A stretch of DNA of 64,000 nt, taken from positions 1 through 64,000 of the forward strand of contig CALLMF010000005.1 of the NCBI GenBank assembly GCA_938006335.1, written 5' to 3'. The DNA comes from an uncultured Granulosicoccaceae bacterium. Its GTDB lineage: Bacteria; Pseudomonadota; Gammaproteobacteria; Granulosicoccales; Granulosicoccaceae. Under the pieces are notes generated by a model that ran no database searches, had not been told where the DNA came from, and saw only the letters and a list, made by a program, of their open reading frames with translations. The position numbers and the translations under genes are program-made. The first letter of the stretch is position 1, and every line of letters starts with the position of its first letter. Positions 8,633 through 17,879 of this stretch are shown in pieces.

Positions 8633-9724
8633 CTAGCGGCCTCGTGCCACCTGTCGCAGCGGTGCCAGATCGAGGTAGCGATTGGCAGACGGTACGCCGC
8701 GGGCTCTGAGTTGGCCGCGGCGCTCGAGCACCACACTCATCGCAGAGAAGGCCTTCTGATAGGTGCCGCGTAGCAATTCGATATTGCCCTCGGTGTCGAA
8801 CAGCCGGGTGGCGTCAAGGCCAATCGTCGTTATTACCGGTGTGGTCGCGAGCGCGTCTGCGATGGCGGTGGCAGCCTGCTGAGGCTCGCGGATGAGTGCA
8901 CGGACTACGCGATCCCACGCGCGAATGACGCGCTTGACCGTCTCCTTGTTGGCCCGCAGCCAGCGCTCTTCACCGATCAGCAGATCAGCTACCAGGCCGG
9001 CTTCTCGGGAGGGGTCCGCCAGACGGATGAGACTGCCACTGGAGGCTGCCGCAGCTTGCTCGATGCGGCTCAATGCAGGCTCTCCGGCGACCAACGCGTC
9101 GATGTCACCAGCAGTGATGGCCGCTAGCGCGTCCGCTTCGCTGAGATAGCTGATATCGACTCGCGCCATACTGAGCCCTCGTTCCTGGAGAGCATGTGCG
9201 AGTAGCACATCGTTTGCACTCGACGAGTCATCAGCCACGATGGCGATCGATGCTCCACGCAGCGCCACTACATCGCGGATTCCGGGTCTTGCAAGAATCG
9301 CATTGGCCTCCAGCGAGTAGGCCAGCACGAGCACGCCGCGCAAGTCCAGGGCGGCGGACGCGTCTTGCAACAGCACCTCGGCACCCGCTGCCAGCAGATC
9401 GATGTTGCCGTCAGCGACTTGCGCGATCGTCTCGTTATCGTAGGGCAGCAGCTCGACGGCGATTTGCTCCTGCTCGAAGTCCCCGCGTTCTGCGGCCCAA
9501 TGCAACAAGGCCAACGCGACGCGATCCTGCACGGCGATGCGCACGGGAGTGTGTTCCTGAGCCTGCGCCGGATGTAGCGTGGCGAGTAACAGGATGGAGA
9601 GAGCCAGCGTCGCGAGCCCCGACGCTGTGAACGGGGAAGCCCCGCGCCGGGATACCGCGCGTCGGCATTTTTTGCGCCCATGCCGGTCAACCGGCGCGGG
9701 AAGGTTTACAGATGTGTCAGGCAT
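8633..9724 (-). CDS. Periplasmic substrate-binding protein, NMT1/TauA-like
   Basis: The product (363 residues from the ATG at 9724) has an arginine-rich leader and a hydrophobic signal segment (ASGLATLALSILLLATLHPA), then a periplasmic binding fold: PVRIAVQDRVALALLHWAAERG, a DIDLLAAGAEVLL-like hinge, and a VVALRGASIAIVADDSS lobe. This matches the NMT1/THI5/SsuA class, which binds small molecules such as taurine, sulfonates or pyrimidine precursors for an ABC importer. No importer permease or ATPase of that type is adjacent, so it is an orphan here; the ABC genes 1 kb away are of the exporter (ABC-2) type. The start is uncertain: ATGs at 9739 and 9766 are also in frame. Confidence 0.8.
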   Translation of the reverse strand: MPDTSVNLPAPVDRHGRKKCRRAVSRRGASPFTASGLATLALSILLLATLHPAQAQEHTPVRIAVQDRVALALLHWAAERGDFEQEQIAVELLPYDNETIAQVADGNIDLLAAGAEVLLQDASAALDLRGVLVLAYSLEANAILARPGIRDVVALRGASIAIVADDSSSANDVLLAHALQERGLSMARVDISYLSEADALAAITAGDIDALVAGEPALSRIEQAAAASSGSLIRLADPSREAGLVADLLIGEERWLRANKETVKRVIRAWDRVVRALIREPQQAATAIADALATTPVITTIGLDATRLFDTEGNIELLRGTYQKAFSAMSVVLERRGQLRARGVPSANRYLDLAPLRQVARGR

Positions 9725-9768
9725 ACCCTCATGTACCATGCCGCAGCTGCTTTCGGACGTGTTCATGT

Positions 9769-10659
9769 ATGGCTGTCAACCCAGATGACAAGAATCTCGC
9801 GCTGTACTGCGATTTTGAAAACATCGCGCTCGGCGTGCGCGACGCCAAGTACCAGAAGTTCAATATCGAACACGTCCTCGAACGCTTGCTCGTCAAGGGC
9901 AGTATCGTGGTCAAGAAAGCCTACTGCGATTGGCAGCGCTACAAGGATTTCAAGGCGCCGATGCACGAGGCATCATTCGAGCTGATCGACATTCCACACG
10001 TACGACAGTCTGGCAAGAATTCGGCGGACATTCGCATGGTGGTCGACGCGCTCGATCTTTGTTACACGAAATCACACGTCGACACCTTTGTGATAATCAG
10101 TGGAGACTCCGACTTTTCGCCCCTGGTCAGCAAGCTGCGGGAAAACGCCAAGACCGTCATCGGCGTTGGTGTCAAGAATTCCACCTCGGACCTGTTGATC
10201 AAGAACTGCGACGAATTCATCTACTACGACGATCTGGTCCGTGAGCTGGAAAAGAAGCCGTCCCGAAAAAGTGGCAAGAAGCGCTCGGGCTCCAAGCGCG
10301 CGAAGCGCTCTGCACCAAACCCCGTCGAAGAGTCAACCGAGTCTTCGGCGGCGAAAACACCAGTTGAGTCCGCAATCGGTTCGGTCGACTTCGACGATAG
10401 CTCCGATGCTGACGAGCTCGCTCAGGAGGGTATGGAGCTGGTGGTCGAGACTGCGCGAGCGCTGGCTGCCGAGCGCGACAAGGTGTGGGGCTCGATGATC
10501 AAGCAGACACTCAAACGTCGTCGCCCGGGCTTCAACGAGAGCTATTACGGGTTCGACTCGTTCGGTGCCTTGCTGGAGGAGGCTGCGAGCCAGGGCTTGC
10601 TGAAGATCGACTCGGATGACCGTTCGGGTGGCTATATCGTGCGTGAGGTCGCCGATTGA
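9769..10659 (+). CDS. NYN-domain nuclease with C-terminal LOTUS-like domain
   Basis: This 296-residue protein begins with a NYN/LabA-like PIN-fold domain (residues 8-165). Its conserved acidic residues are visible: D15 (YCDFEN), D87 (NSADIRM), and D113 and D115 (SGDSDFSPL); in this fold they bind the metal used for RNA cleavage. A lysine/serine-rich linker follows (about 170-205), then an acidic stretch and a C-terminal domain (about 225-296, WGSMIKQTLKRRRPGFNESY and GLLKID) that resembles the OST-HTH/LOTUS RNA-binding fold often paired with NYN. The ATG at 9769 is chosen because conservation starts at once. Its stop overlaps the TTG start of the ABC ATPase gene, which implies translational coupling. 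Confidence 0.85.
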   Translation: MAVNPDDKNLALYCDFENIALGVRDAKYQKFNIEHVLERLLVKGSIVVKKAYCDWQRYKDFKAPMHEASFELIDIPHVRQSGKNSADIRMVVDALDLCYTKSHVDTFVIISGDSDFSPLVSKLRENAKTVIGVGVKNSTSDLLIKNCDEFIYYDDLVRELEKKPSRKSGKKRSGSKRAKRSAPNPVEESTESSAAKTPVESAIGSVDFDDSSDADELAQEGMELVVETARALAAERDKVWGSMIKQTLKRRRPGFNESYYGFDSFGALLEEAASQGLLKIDSDDRSGGYIVREVAD

Positions 10660-11588
10660 GCCCGGTCATCGACTTTGACGAGGTTGCCAAACGATTTGGC
10701 CGCTTGCCAGTATTGAACGGCTTGTGTCTGCAGGTGCAGGCGGGTGAGGTGTTCGGCTTTCTCGGCCGCAACGGCGCGGGCAAGTCCACCGCCATACGGT
10801 GTCTGATGGGCATCACGACGGCCGATTCCGGTGAAGTACGCTTGTTTGGCGAAACCGTGTCTCCACGAGCGGTTGCCCTGCGGCGACGGGTGGGCTACGT
10901 CGCTCAGGAGCAGCACATGTACCCGTGGATGTCGCCGCGCACGCTGGGGCGGTTTGTGCGCGGTTTCTACCCTACCTGGAATGAGGCACGCTGGCGCGAG
11001 CTGATCACGCGGTTCGATCTGCCGATCAAGCGGCGACTGGGCACCTTCTCCGGCGGCATGAAAGCGAAACTTGCGTTGGCGGTTGCCTTGTCGACGCGTC
11101 CGGAGCTGTTGGTACTGGATGAGCCTACGGCAGGAATGGACCCCGTCGCGCGGCGTGAGTTTCTGGATCTGGTGCGCGGTGAAACCGAGCGCGAGGGAGT
11201 GACCACGTTTTTTTCAACGCATCTCATCGATGAGATCGAGGCAGTGGCGGATCGTATTGCCATCGTCGAAGGGGGGCGTTCGATCTACGAAGGTGCTCTT
11301 GCGCCGCTTGCGTCGCGTACGGTGGGCTACTCCATTGCGGTCGAAGATGACGTGCCTGGCTCGTTGCCTGGCCCCTTTGCCGCCGAACGACTTCGCCTGC
11401 TGGACGAAGGGGTACGTGGTGGTCGACGGCATCTTGTGATGATGCTGGCCGAGGAAGAAATGCCGGGCCCGACGGGCGCAAGCTACAGCCCGGTGCTCAA
11501 TCCCGGCTGGCGTCCCGAACGCTTGTCGCTTGAAGACGTGTTTGTCGCGCTGGTCAGTCGTCATATCGGAGCTTCGGACGCTCGCTGA
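10656..11588 (+). CDS. ABC transporter ATP-binding protein (ABC-2/exporter type)
   Basis: The 310-residue protein is a canonical ABC ATPase with Walker A at residues 37-45 (GRNGAGKST), a signature FSGGM at 131-135, and Walker B ending in LDEP (D155, E156). The last 90 residues form an extra domain after a typical ABC-2 ATPase. The start is TTG at 10656, inside the last codons of the NYN gene (TTGA overlap). The next gene begins one base after the stop, so ATPase and permeases are one transcript. The similarity is to CcmA/NodI/YtrB-like drug or lipid exporters; the cargo cannot be told. Confidence 0.92.
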   Translation: MSPVIDFDEVAKRFGRLPVLNGLCLQVQAGEVFGFLGRNGAGKSTAIRCLMGITTADSGEVRLFGETVSPRAVALRRRVGYVAQEQHMYPWMSPRTLGRFVRGFYPTWNEARWRELITRFDLPIKRRLGTFSGGMKAKLALAVALSTRPELLVLDEPTAGMDPVARREFLDLVRGETEREGVTTFFSTHLIDEIEAVADRIAIVEGGRSIYEGALAPLASRTVGYSIAVEDDVPGSLPGPFAAERLRLLDEGVRGGRRHLVMMLAEEEMPGPTGASYSPVLNPGWRPERLSLEDVFVALVSRHIGASDAR

Positions 11589-11589
11589 C

Positions 11590-13512
11590 ATGGCAACCAG
11601 GGCACTGTTGGGCAAGGACCTTCGAGAGCACGGCTTGGCGGCTCTGGGTCTGCTGCTCGGTGGTTTTGCACTGGTCGCGCTTGCCATCGCGCAGAATCGC
11701 GCGGCTGCGTTTTCAATGAGCCCCTTCGAGGTGGTGCGATTTGCGCTGATCACCTTCGTGCCCTTGATTGTGCTGACCGTTGGCAATCGTCTGGTCGTGC
11801 GTGAGTACCTGTCAGGGACCCGACAGTTCGTGGAGGCCTTGCCGGTCGGCACGTCCCTGCCACTCACCATCAAGTATCTGTTGGGTGCCGGCTTCCTGAT
11901 ACTGCTCGGTGTGTTGTTGATCGCCTTGTGCACGCTTGGCTCCAGCGCGGCAGATGATGTCACGGCACCCTGGTTGGCCTTGTTGCTGGCAAAGACGGTC
12001 GTGATACTGCTGCTTTATTGGAGCATCGTTTTCTGCTTCAGCTTGTGTGGCCATCTGCGCATCATGCTGTACCTGAGCGTGCTGGGTATCGCCGCCCTGA
12101 TTGCCTGGTCGCCGGGCATCGACTCATCGAGATTTGCTCCCTTCAATCTCATGGATCGTGATCTGTTCGTGTTCGAGCGGGATGTGGTGCCGGTCGCTGA
12201 CATGTTGTGGACGCTGGTCATTGCCGCTGCCTTTACGGCCGGTGGCTTCCTGATTGCCCGGCTCGGCAATGGCGCGGTGGTCGAGCGACTCGCCAAGCCG
12301 ATGAGCCGGCGCGACTTCGTCGTACTCGGTGTATTGGCGGCAGCTGGTCTGACCCTGGGTGGGCTCATCGCAGAGGATCAGTCGCGGGATCCCATTCGCT
12401 TTGGCACCAATACGGTGTTGCGAAACATCGACCCTGCCATAGAGATGTACTACGCCGCGGAAGCCTATCGCGGCCGCAGCGAGGCTTTCATGTTGCTGGT
12501 CAAGGAGGCTGAGGCTCCGTTGCAAACGGTGTTGGGCATCGAGTCATTGCCGGTCGTGCGACTGGCCTTGCGTCCGGGGCGCGAGCCGCACGATATCGAC
12601 TACGGTACGCTCGATGGCGTGTATGTCGCGGCCAACTGGATGGAGCACGATAGCTACGACGACGCGGTGCTGGTGGCGGTCGTGTTGCACGGCTTGCTCA
12701 GTGCGCGCACCGGTGGTCGTGCACCCTTTGAGCCGCATCACTGGGTGCTGGACGGCTTTACTCGATGGTGGGCAGAGACGCTTGGAGATCCGGCGCGGCT
12801 GCGCAACTCGCATCGAGATGAGCTGCTTGCGCGTGCGGCCTTCGTGGCCGCACGACTCGATGAAGATGCTGATCTGGTCAGCACCTGGCAGCTTGTCGCA
12901 GATCGCTTTGGGTATCCCTCGGCCGAAGCGCTTGCGTTCTCGGCGATGCATTATCTGTCCGAGTCGGCTGGTAGCAATGCGGTGCTTGCCGTCGGGCGCG
13001 CGTTCCTGTCGGAACCCGTCGGCGCATCGATACTTGCCAGTGCCGCGGACCGGCGACGGCCCTCCTGGCAACGATTCACTGATGCGACGGGTATCAGTCG
13101 CGATGACTTCCTGCGCGGCTGGGCACAGTCGCTTGCCAACGCGACACGTGAGCCTGGCGTGGCGAGCAAGCTTGCCGCGGTACCGCCCATCGAGGCGGTG
13201 ATTGATGTCGCTGACGATGCCGTGCCTACCATCATCGCGGGCTACCGGGCGACTCACGGCAGCACAAGCTTGTCCGACGCTTACGCGGATACCCGCTGCA
13301 TTCTGCGTCATGGTCCCTTGTCTGCGTTTGATTACGAGTTCGATGTCGACGACGAAGACGAACTCGAGGCGCCTTGTGCCCTGGACGAGCAGGCGCATAC
13401 GCTTCGTGGCCGGTACGCATCAGGTGACCGGGTATACGTCGCGCTTGAAATGGAAAGTCCGGCGTTTCACCAGCCCTTGAGGCTGGACTCGCGTCGTTTG
13501 AACATTCCCTGA
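11590..13512 (+). CDS. ABC-2-like permease fused to a degenerate peptidase-like domain
   Basis: The 640-residue protein starts at the ATG at 11590. The first 260 residues hold about six or seven hydrophobic helices arranged as in ABC-2 permeases. From about residue 275 a large soluble region follows, with the layout of a gluzincin (peptidase MA-like) domain, but the zinc site is lost: where the sister protein has HETVH this one reads AVVLH (residues 363-367), and the third ligand position is D388 (LDGFTRW). The fusion and length match the next gene, so the two are ancient paralogues that probably form a heterodimeric membrane unit with the ATPase. Whether this half keeps a binding role is unknown. 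Confidence 0.75.
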   Translation: MATRALLGKDLREHGLAALGLLLGGFALVALAIAQNRAAAFSMSPFEVVRFALITFVPLIVLTVGNRLVVREYLSGTRQFVEALPVGTSLPLTIKYLLGAGFLILLGVLLIALCTLGSSAADDVTAPWLALLLAKTVVILLLYWSIVFCFSLCGHLRIMLYLSVLGIAALIAWSPGIDSSRFAPFNLMDRDLFVFERDVVPVADMLWTLVIAAAFTAGGFLIARLGNGAVVERLAKPMSRRDFVVLGVLAAAGLTLGGLIAEDQSRDPIRFGTNTVLRNIDPAIEMYYAAEAYRGRSEAFMLLVKEAEAPLQTVLGIESLPVVRLALRPGREPHDIDYGTLDGVYVAANWMEHDSYDDAVLVAVVLHGLLSARTGGRAPFEPHHWVLDGFTRWWAETLGDPARLRNSHRDELLARAAFVAARLDEDADLVSTWQLVADRFGYPSAEALAFSAMHYLSESAGSNAVLAVGRAFLSEPVGASILASAADRRRPSWQRFTDATGISRDDFLRGWAQSLANATREPGVASKLAAVPPIEAVIDVADDAVPTIIAGYRATHGSTSLSDAYADTRCILRHGPLSAFDYEFDVDDEDELEAPCALDEQAHTLRGRYASGDRVYVALEMESPAFHQPLRLDSRRLNIP

Positions 13513-13523
13513 AGGCGCTCCTG

Positions 13524-15449
13524 ATGATCTCATTGATCTGGAAGGAACTACGCCAGCTATTGCCGATCGCCTGGCTGTGGTTCGCCATCATCCTGATTGG
13601 ATACGCATCACGGTTCATCGGAAAACGTATCGATGAGGAAACCTTTGGCTCCTGGTTCGAAAACCTGCTCGCCGTAGGCAGTGACCCGATGATTGCAGCA
13701 GTGGCTGCTGTGGTGGGTCTGGTGACGGCATGGGCGTTGTTTCCGCGCGAGGTCGATGACTCCACGATTGATTTCCTGCGCGCCTTGCCGGTGTCGCGAG
13801 TATCGGTGTTCGTCGCCAAGTACATCGCGGCGGTTGTGTTGATCGCCATACTCACGGTGCTGTCTTATGGCATTGATGCCGTGGTGCTTGCCTGGAATCC
13901 CGAGTCGATCGGCGGGCGTTTCTATGGCCAGGCTTTCGCCACGATGCTATGGCGCGACATCGTGTTCTCCGCCATCATCGTCGCGCACGGGGTACTGATC
14001 TCATGGTTTCGGGTGCTTGGCCTGGTGGTGTACGCCTTGTATTTGCTGGGTGTTGCCTGGTTGGAGAGTCAGGCGGGCGGGGCGGGTGTCTTCAGTGTGC
14101 TCAGCATCCTGTCCAATGAATTTGATGGGTCGCGGCTGGTGGTCGACTTGCGTGCAATCGTCATTCACGTACTGGTTGCGTTCTTCGTGCTGCTCATCGC
14201 CTACTTCCTGTGGAGTCGGACGCCATCGATGCGTGCCGGCGGAAAGCGTCGTTCGGTCAGCGCAAAGATCGCGCGAGGGCTCATGTCACTTGCCGCCTTC
14301 GTGGCGGTGGGTCTCGCTCTGTTGCAGATCACGGCCACCGAGAACGGCGGTCTCATCGATGACTCCCTGGAGGTGGCTACCACCGCTCACTACCGCTTTG
14401 CCTTCCATCCGTCAGATACGCCTACCGTCGAGTACGTGCTCGGCCATGCCGATGATGACTTCCAACGTCTCGCGGATTTGCTGGGCACCGATGAGCTACC
14501 GCGCGTGCGCGTCAACCTTGCCGCGGCGAGCGAACATGCGGCTGGGCTTGCGACCTGGAAGACCATTCGCATGGACCTCGATACTTTCGAGGCTGATGTG
14601 TCACAGCGTCGCGTGCTCAGTCACGAGACCGTGCATGTCATGCAATCGGTGTTGTCGAATCGCGCCTTGGCAAGACATTATGCTGCCACACGGTTCTTCG
14701 TCGAGGGCATGGCCCAGTACCTATCGTTCATCGTGGTGCCGGAAGTCGAGCGACGCGCCTCCAATCGCGCGATTGCGGCGGTCGCCTGGAAGCGTCAGGA
14801 CATCCGCTTCGAAGACCTGAGCGACGCCGAGTTTGCGTCCCGTTTTGATCCAGACTTGTATTACAGTCTGGGCGACTTGTGGACAGAGAGTTTCGTGTCG
14901 GTGTGTGGAGAAGCAGCCATCGGTGATTTTCTTCGTGCCGCTGGCAGAGACGATGTGCCGCGCAACCTTGTGGGGCCTGTGTTCTGGAGGGATACGCTCG
15001 GCACGATCGGTTGCGAGCTTGAGGAAGTCAACGAACGTTTTCGTACCGACATGCTCGCCTTGTATGAGTCGACCGACCGCTCCCGCTTTCCCCGCTTTGA
15101 CGGCGTTGAGGTCACGAGGCTCGATGACGGACGTGTGCAAGTGGTCAGTGAACTCATGGGCCCAGAAGATGGTGCGGGTGATACCTTGCCACTCGACGTC
15201 AACCAGCTGCCGGCGCGATTCACCATTCGCGTAGGGGGTCTGGCAAGTCTTGTCGCTACCGTGGATCCGGTGTTTAGAGGCCGAGTCGAGCGGGAAGGCG
15301 ATGATGTGCGCGTGGTGTACGAACTCCCTGCTCGGGCCGTGCCGCGTACGCGTTTCGAATACCAGCTTGGGTTTGCGCCCTACGCCGACTCGCGGGTCTG
15401 GTACGACACCCGCAGAACCGGAAGTGCATCTCGACCGGCAAGCGAGTAG
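13524..15449 (+). CDS. ABC-2-like permease fused to a gluzincin metallopeptidase domain
   Basis: The 641-residue protein has a hydrophobic N-terminal half (residues 10-260) with about six or seven membrane segments, including the ABC-2-like signature PREVDDSTIDFLRALPVSR. From about residue 270 a soluble domain follows with an intact zinc-protease motif HETVH (H367, E368, H371) and a plausible third ligand, E394, in FVEGMAQY, 23 residues later as in gluzincins. A beta-rich region closes the protein. The topology suggests that the peptidase faces the periplasm. It is the last gene of the NYN-ATPase-permease operon (11-base gap to the previous gene). Proteolytic activity is predicted, not shown. 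Confidence 0.8.
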   Translation: MISLIWKELRQLLPIAWLWFAIILIGYASRFIGKRIDEETFGSWFENLLAVGSDPMIAAVAAVVGLVTAWALFPREVDDSTIDFLRALPVSRVSVFVAKYIAAVVLIAILTVLSYGIDAVVLAWNPESIGGRFYGQAFATMLWRDIVFSAIIVAHGVLISWFRVLGLVVYALYLLGVAWLESQAGGAGVFSVLSILSNEFDGSRLVVDLRAIVIHVLVAFFVLLIAYFLWSRTPSMRAGGKRRSVSAKIARGLMSLAAFVAVGLALLQITATENGGLIDDSLEVATTAHYRFAFHPSDTPTVEYVLGHADDDFQRLADLLGTDELPRVRVNLAAASEHAAGLATWKTIRMDLDTFEADVSQRRVLSHETVHVMQSVLSNRALARHYAATRFFVEGMAQYLSFIVVPEVERRASNRAIAAVAWKRQDIRFEDLSDAEFASRFDPDLYYSLGDLWTESFVSVCGEAAIGDFLRAAGRDDVPRNLVGPVFWRDTLGTIGCELEEVNERFRTDMLALYESTDRSRFPRFDGVEVTRLDDGRVQVVSELMGPEDGAGDTLPLDVNQLPARFTIRVGGLASLVATVDPVFRGRVEREGDDVRVVYELPARAVPRTRFEYQLGFAPYADSRVWYDTRRTGSASRPASE

Positions 15450-15496
15450 ACACAGGTACACGCTATAGTGGCGCGGCAGTTTCAGCCGACCTGTCA

Positions 15497-17296
15497 ATGA
15501 TGACGTTCGACCAACTTGCCATAGTCAGCATTCTCGCTGTCACGATGGTCCTGTTCGTTTGGAACCGTTTGCGCTACGACGTCGTCGCCGGGATTGCGCT
15601 CATGGCTTCGGTGTATTCGGGGTTGATTCCCTTTGACGACGCGTTCGAGGGATTTGCGCATCCGGCCGTGATTACCGTTGCCGCGGTACTGGTCATCAGC
15701 CAGACCCTGCAGACCTCGGGTGTGGTGGAGCTGTTTCTCGGCGTGTTGTCTCGAGCGCGCGGTAGTCTCTCGCGGCAATTGGCTGCCAACTGCGGCATCA
15801 CGTTGATGTTGTCGGCCTTTATGAACAACATCGGTGCGCTGGCTCTGATGCTGCCGATTACCTTGCGTGACGCTGCCAAGGCGGGGCGTTCTCCCTCGCT
15901 GCTGTTGATGCCGCTGTCGTTTGCGAGCTTGTTGGGTGGGCTGGTGACAGCCATTGGAACACCACCCAACATCGTTATCGCGACCTTCAGACAAGAGCGC
16001 GAAGGCGAGGCTTTCAAGCTGTTTGATTTTCTGCCGGTTGGCCTGGGTGTGGCGCTGGCGGGCTTTGTGTTTCTGGTGGTCGCGTCGCGCTGGTTTCTGC
16101 GCCCGAGCGCGGATGCCTCGTCGCAAGACCACGCACTATCGGATGTCGATTCAGGTCGGTTCAAGCTGGCTCGCTACCTGACCGAGGTGCGCGTCGCAGA
16201 GACGTCTGCACTGGTTGGCGATTCGGTCGTCGATCTCGAGGCGATGTGTGAGAACGACGTCAGCGTCATGGCCATCCTGCGACGCGACCGTCGACGTCTC
16301 GCGCCGTCGTCGCTGGAAGTGCTGCAAGCGGGTGATGTGCTGATCCTTGAAGGTGAAAGCGAGGCCTTGCAGCCGCTTTTCATCGACCCGACGTTGCTCG
16401 AGACCGGTGCCGAGAACGTGGACCCGGGTTCCTTGAGCTCGCCCGATGTGCGTGTGCTCGAGGCGGTCGTCATGCCGAATTCGGTACTCGAAGGCGAGTC
16501 GGCTCGCGGGGTAGGGCTGCATCGCCGCTTCGGCGTCAACCTCCTCGGCGTTGCTCGCGATGGGGCCGCGTCACGTGCGCGCTTGAAGCTGGTGCGATTT
16601 CGAGTCGGCGACGTTCTGCTCCTGCAGGGTGACACTGCGGCTCTCGAGCAGGCCTGTCAGAGCCTCGGTTGTCTTGCGATCAAGGATCGGGGGCTTGGAA
16701 TCGCCCGTCGTCGCGGGGCTCTGCTTGTGCCGGGTGTGTTTGCTGCGGGTATTGCCGCGGCTGGATTCGGGCTGGTGCCGATCCACATCGCCTTCACCAC
16801 CGTGGTGGGTGTGCTGGTGTTGGCGCGCATGATTTCGCTGCGCGATGCCTACCGCAGTATCGAGTGGCCGGTTATCGTGCTGCTCGGGTTTCTGATTCCG
16901 GTGGGCAAGGCGTTACAGACCACAGGCGCGACCGACCTGATTGCCAACGGCATCCTTGGCGTGTCCGATCAGCTCCCGGTGTGGTCGCTACTGGCGTTGA
17001 TCATGGCAACATCGATGCTGTTGTCGGACCTCGTCCACAACACGCCGACGGCCGTGTTGATGGCGCCCATTGCCTATGCCCTGGCGGTGGGTCTTGGCCT
17101 GTCATCGGACGCCTTTCTCATGGCGGTGGCCGTGGGCGCGGCGTCACCCTACCTGACGCCCATCGGGCATCAGTCCAATACCCTGGTCATGGGGCCGGGG
17201 GGCTACCGGTTCGGGGACTACTGGCGGCTTGGCCTGCCGCTGAACCTCGTGATCCTGTCGGTCGGCGTGCCGCTCATCGCGGCGATCTGGCTGTAG
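15497..17296 (+). CDS. SLC13/CitMHS-type anion permease with two TrkA-C domains
   Basis: The 599-residue transporter has two blocks of membrane helices (residues 5-200 and 400-599) separated by two cytosolic TrkA-C/RCK-C domains (about 215-395; ILRRDRRRLAPSSLEVLQAG and VARDGAASRARLKLVRFRVG are the cores). The helix-hairpin motifs TAIGTPPNIVI and DLVHNTPTAVLM are the paired substrate and sodium sites typical of SLC13 carriers. Likely substrates are sulfate, di- or tricarboxylates or silicate-like anions; the sequence does not decide. It lies 47 bases after the ABC-peptidase operon and may be read from it or from its own promoter. Confidence 0.9.
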   Translation: MMTFDQLAIVSILAVTMVLFVWNRLRYDVVAGIALMASVYSGLIPFDDAFEGFAHPAVITVAAVLVISQTLQTSGVVELFLGVLSRARGSLSRQLAANCGITLMLSAFMNNIGALALMLPITLRDAAKAGRSPSLLLMPLSFASLLGGLVTAIGTPPNIVIATFRQEREGEAFKLFDFLPVGLGVALAGFVFLVVASRWFLRPSADASSQDHALSDVDSGRFKLARYLTEVRVAETSALVGDSVVDLEAMCENDVSVMAILRRDRRRLAPSSLEVLQAGDVLILEGESEALQPLFIDPTLLETGAENVDPGSLSSPDVRVLEAVVMPNSVLEGESARGVGLHRRFGVNLLGVARDGAASRARLKLVRFRVGDVLLLQGDTAALEQACQSLGCLAIKDRGLGIARRRGALLVPGVFAAGIAAAGFGLVPIHIAFTTVVGVLVLARMISLRDAYRSIEWPVIVLLGFLIPVGKALQTTGATDLIANGILGVSDQLPVWSLLALIMATSMLLSDLVHNTPTAVLMAPIAYALAVGLGLSSDAFLMAVAVGAASPYLTPIGHQSNTLVMGPGGYRFGDYWRLGLPLNLVILSVGVPLIAAIWL

Positions 17297-17521
17297 TGGG
17301 TGAGTGGGGTTTGCGCTGACGCACACCGACCGAGCGCAAATATATGTCAGAATTTCACATAACCTGTGACCAGTAGGGTGTCATTGGCGGAGTGTTGAGC
17401 CAGACGGCGGGTCCCTCTCGCGTGCCGTGAAGTTTGAGACGCGCAATCCCGAAGGAATGCAGTACACTTTCGGGTTACCTATCGCGGGCTGTGCCCGCAC
17501 AACGTTGTGGACTCCCCTCTC

Positions 17522-17782
17522 ATGGTCACGATTCGCCTGTCGCGCGGCGGCGCGAAGAAACAGCCGTTCTATCACATCGTCGCTACGGATAGCCGTGCGC
17601 GAAGGGATGGCAAATACATCGAACGTCTGGGTTACTTCAACCCCGTTGCTCGCGGCGCTGCCGCTCCCGTTGAGCTCAATCTCGAGCGACTGGATTACTG
17701 GGTGGGCGTAGGTGCCCAGATGAGCGATCGCGTCACCAAGATCGTCAAGGGTCATCGAAAGGCGCAAGCCGAAGCAGCCTGA
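17522..17782 (+). CDS. rpsP: 30S ribosomal protein S16
   Basis: The 86-residue protein starts with the family signature [20 protein letters not shown] and continues with [21 protein letters not shown], so the identity is clear. It binds 16S rRNA in early 30S assembly. It opens the conserved rpsP-rimM-trmD-rplS operon; the ATG at 17522 is the family start. The roughly 225 bases upstream separate it from the SLC13 gene and should hold the operon promoter. Confidence 0.98.
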   Translation: MVTIRLSRGGAKKQPFYHIVATDSRARRDGKYIERLGYFNPVARGAAAPVELNLERLDYWVGVGAQMSDRVTKIVKGHRKAQAEAA

Positions 17783-17879
17783 TTGCAGCAGCGCCGCTGT
17801 ACCCCGGTAAGGTCAGGGGCGCGGTTCGAATGACTGATGCTGGTGCGTGGTTCAGGTATCGACTGATGGGCCCGGTCTG

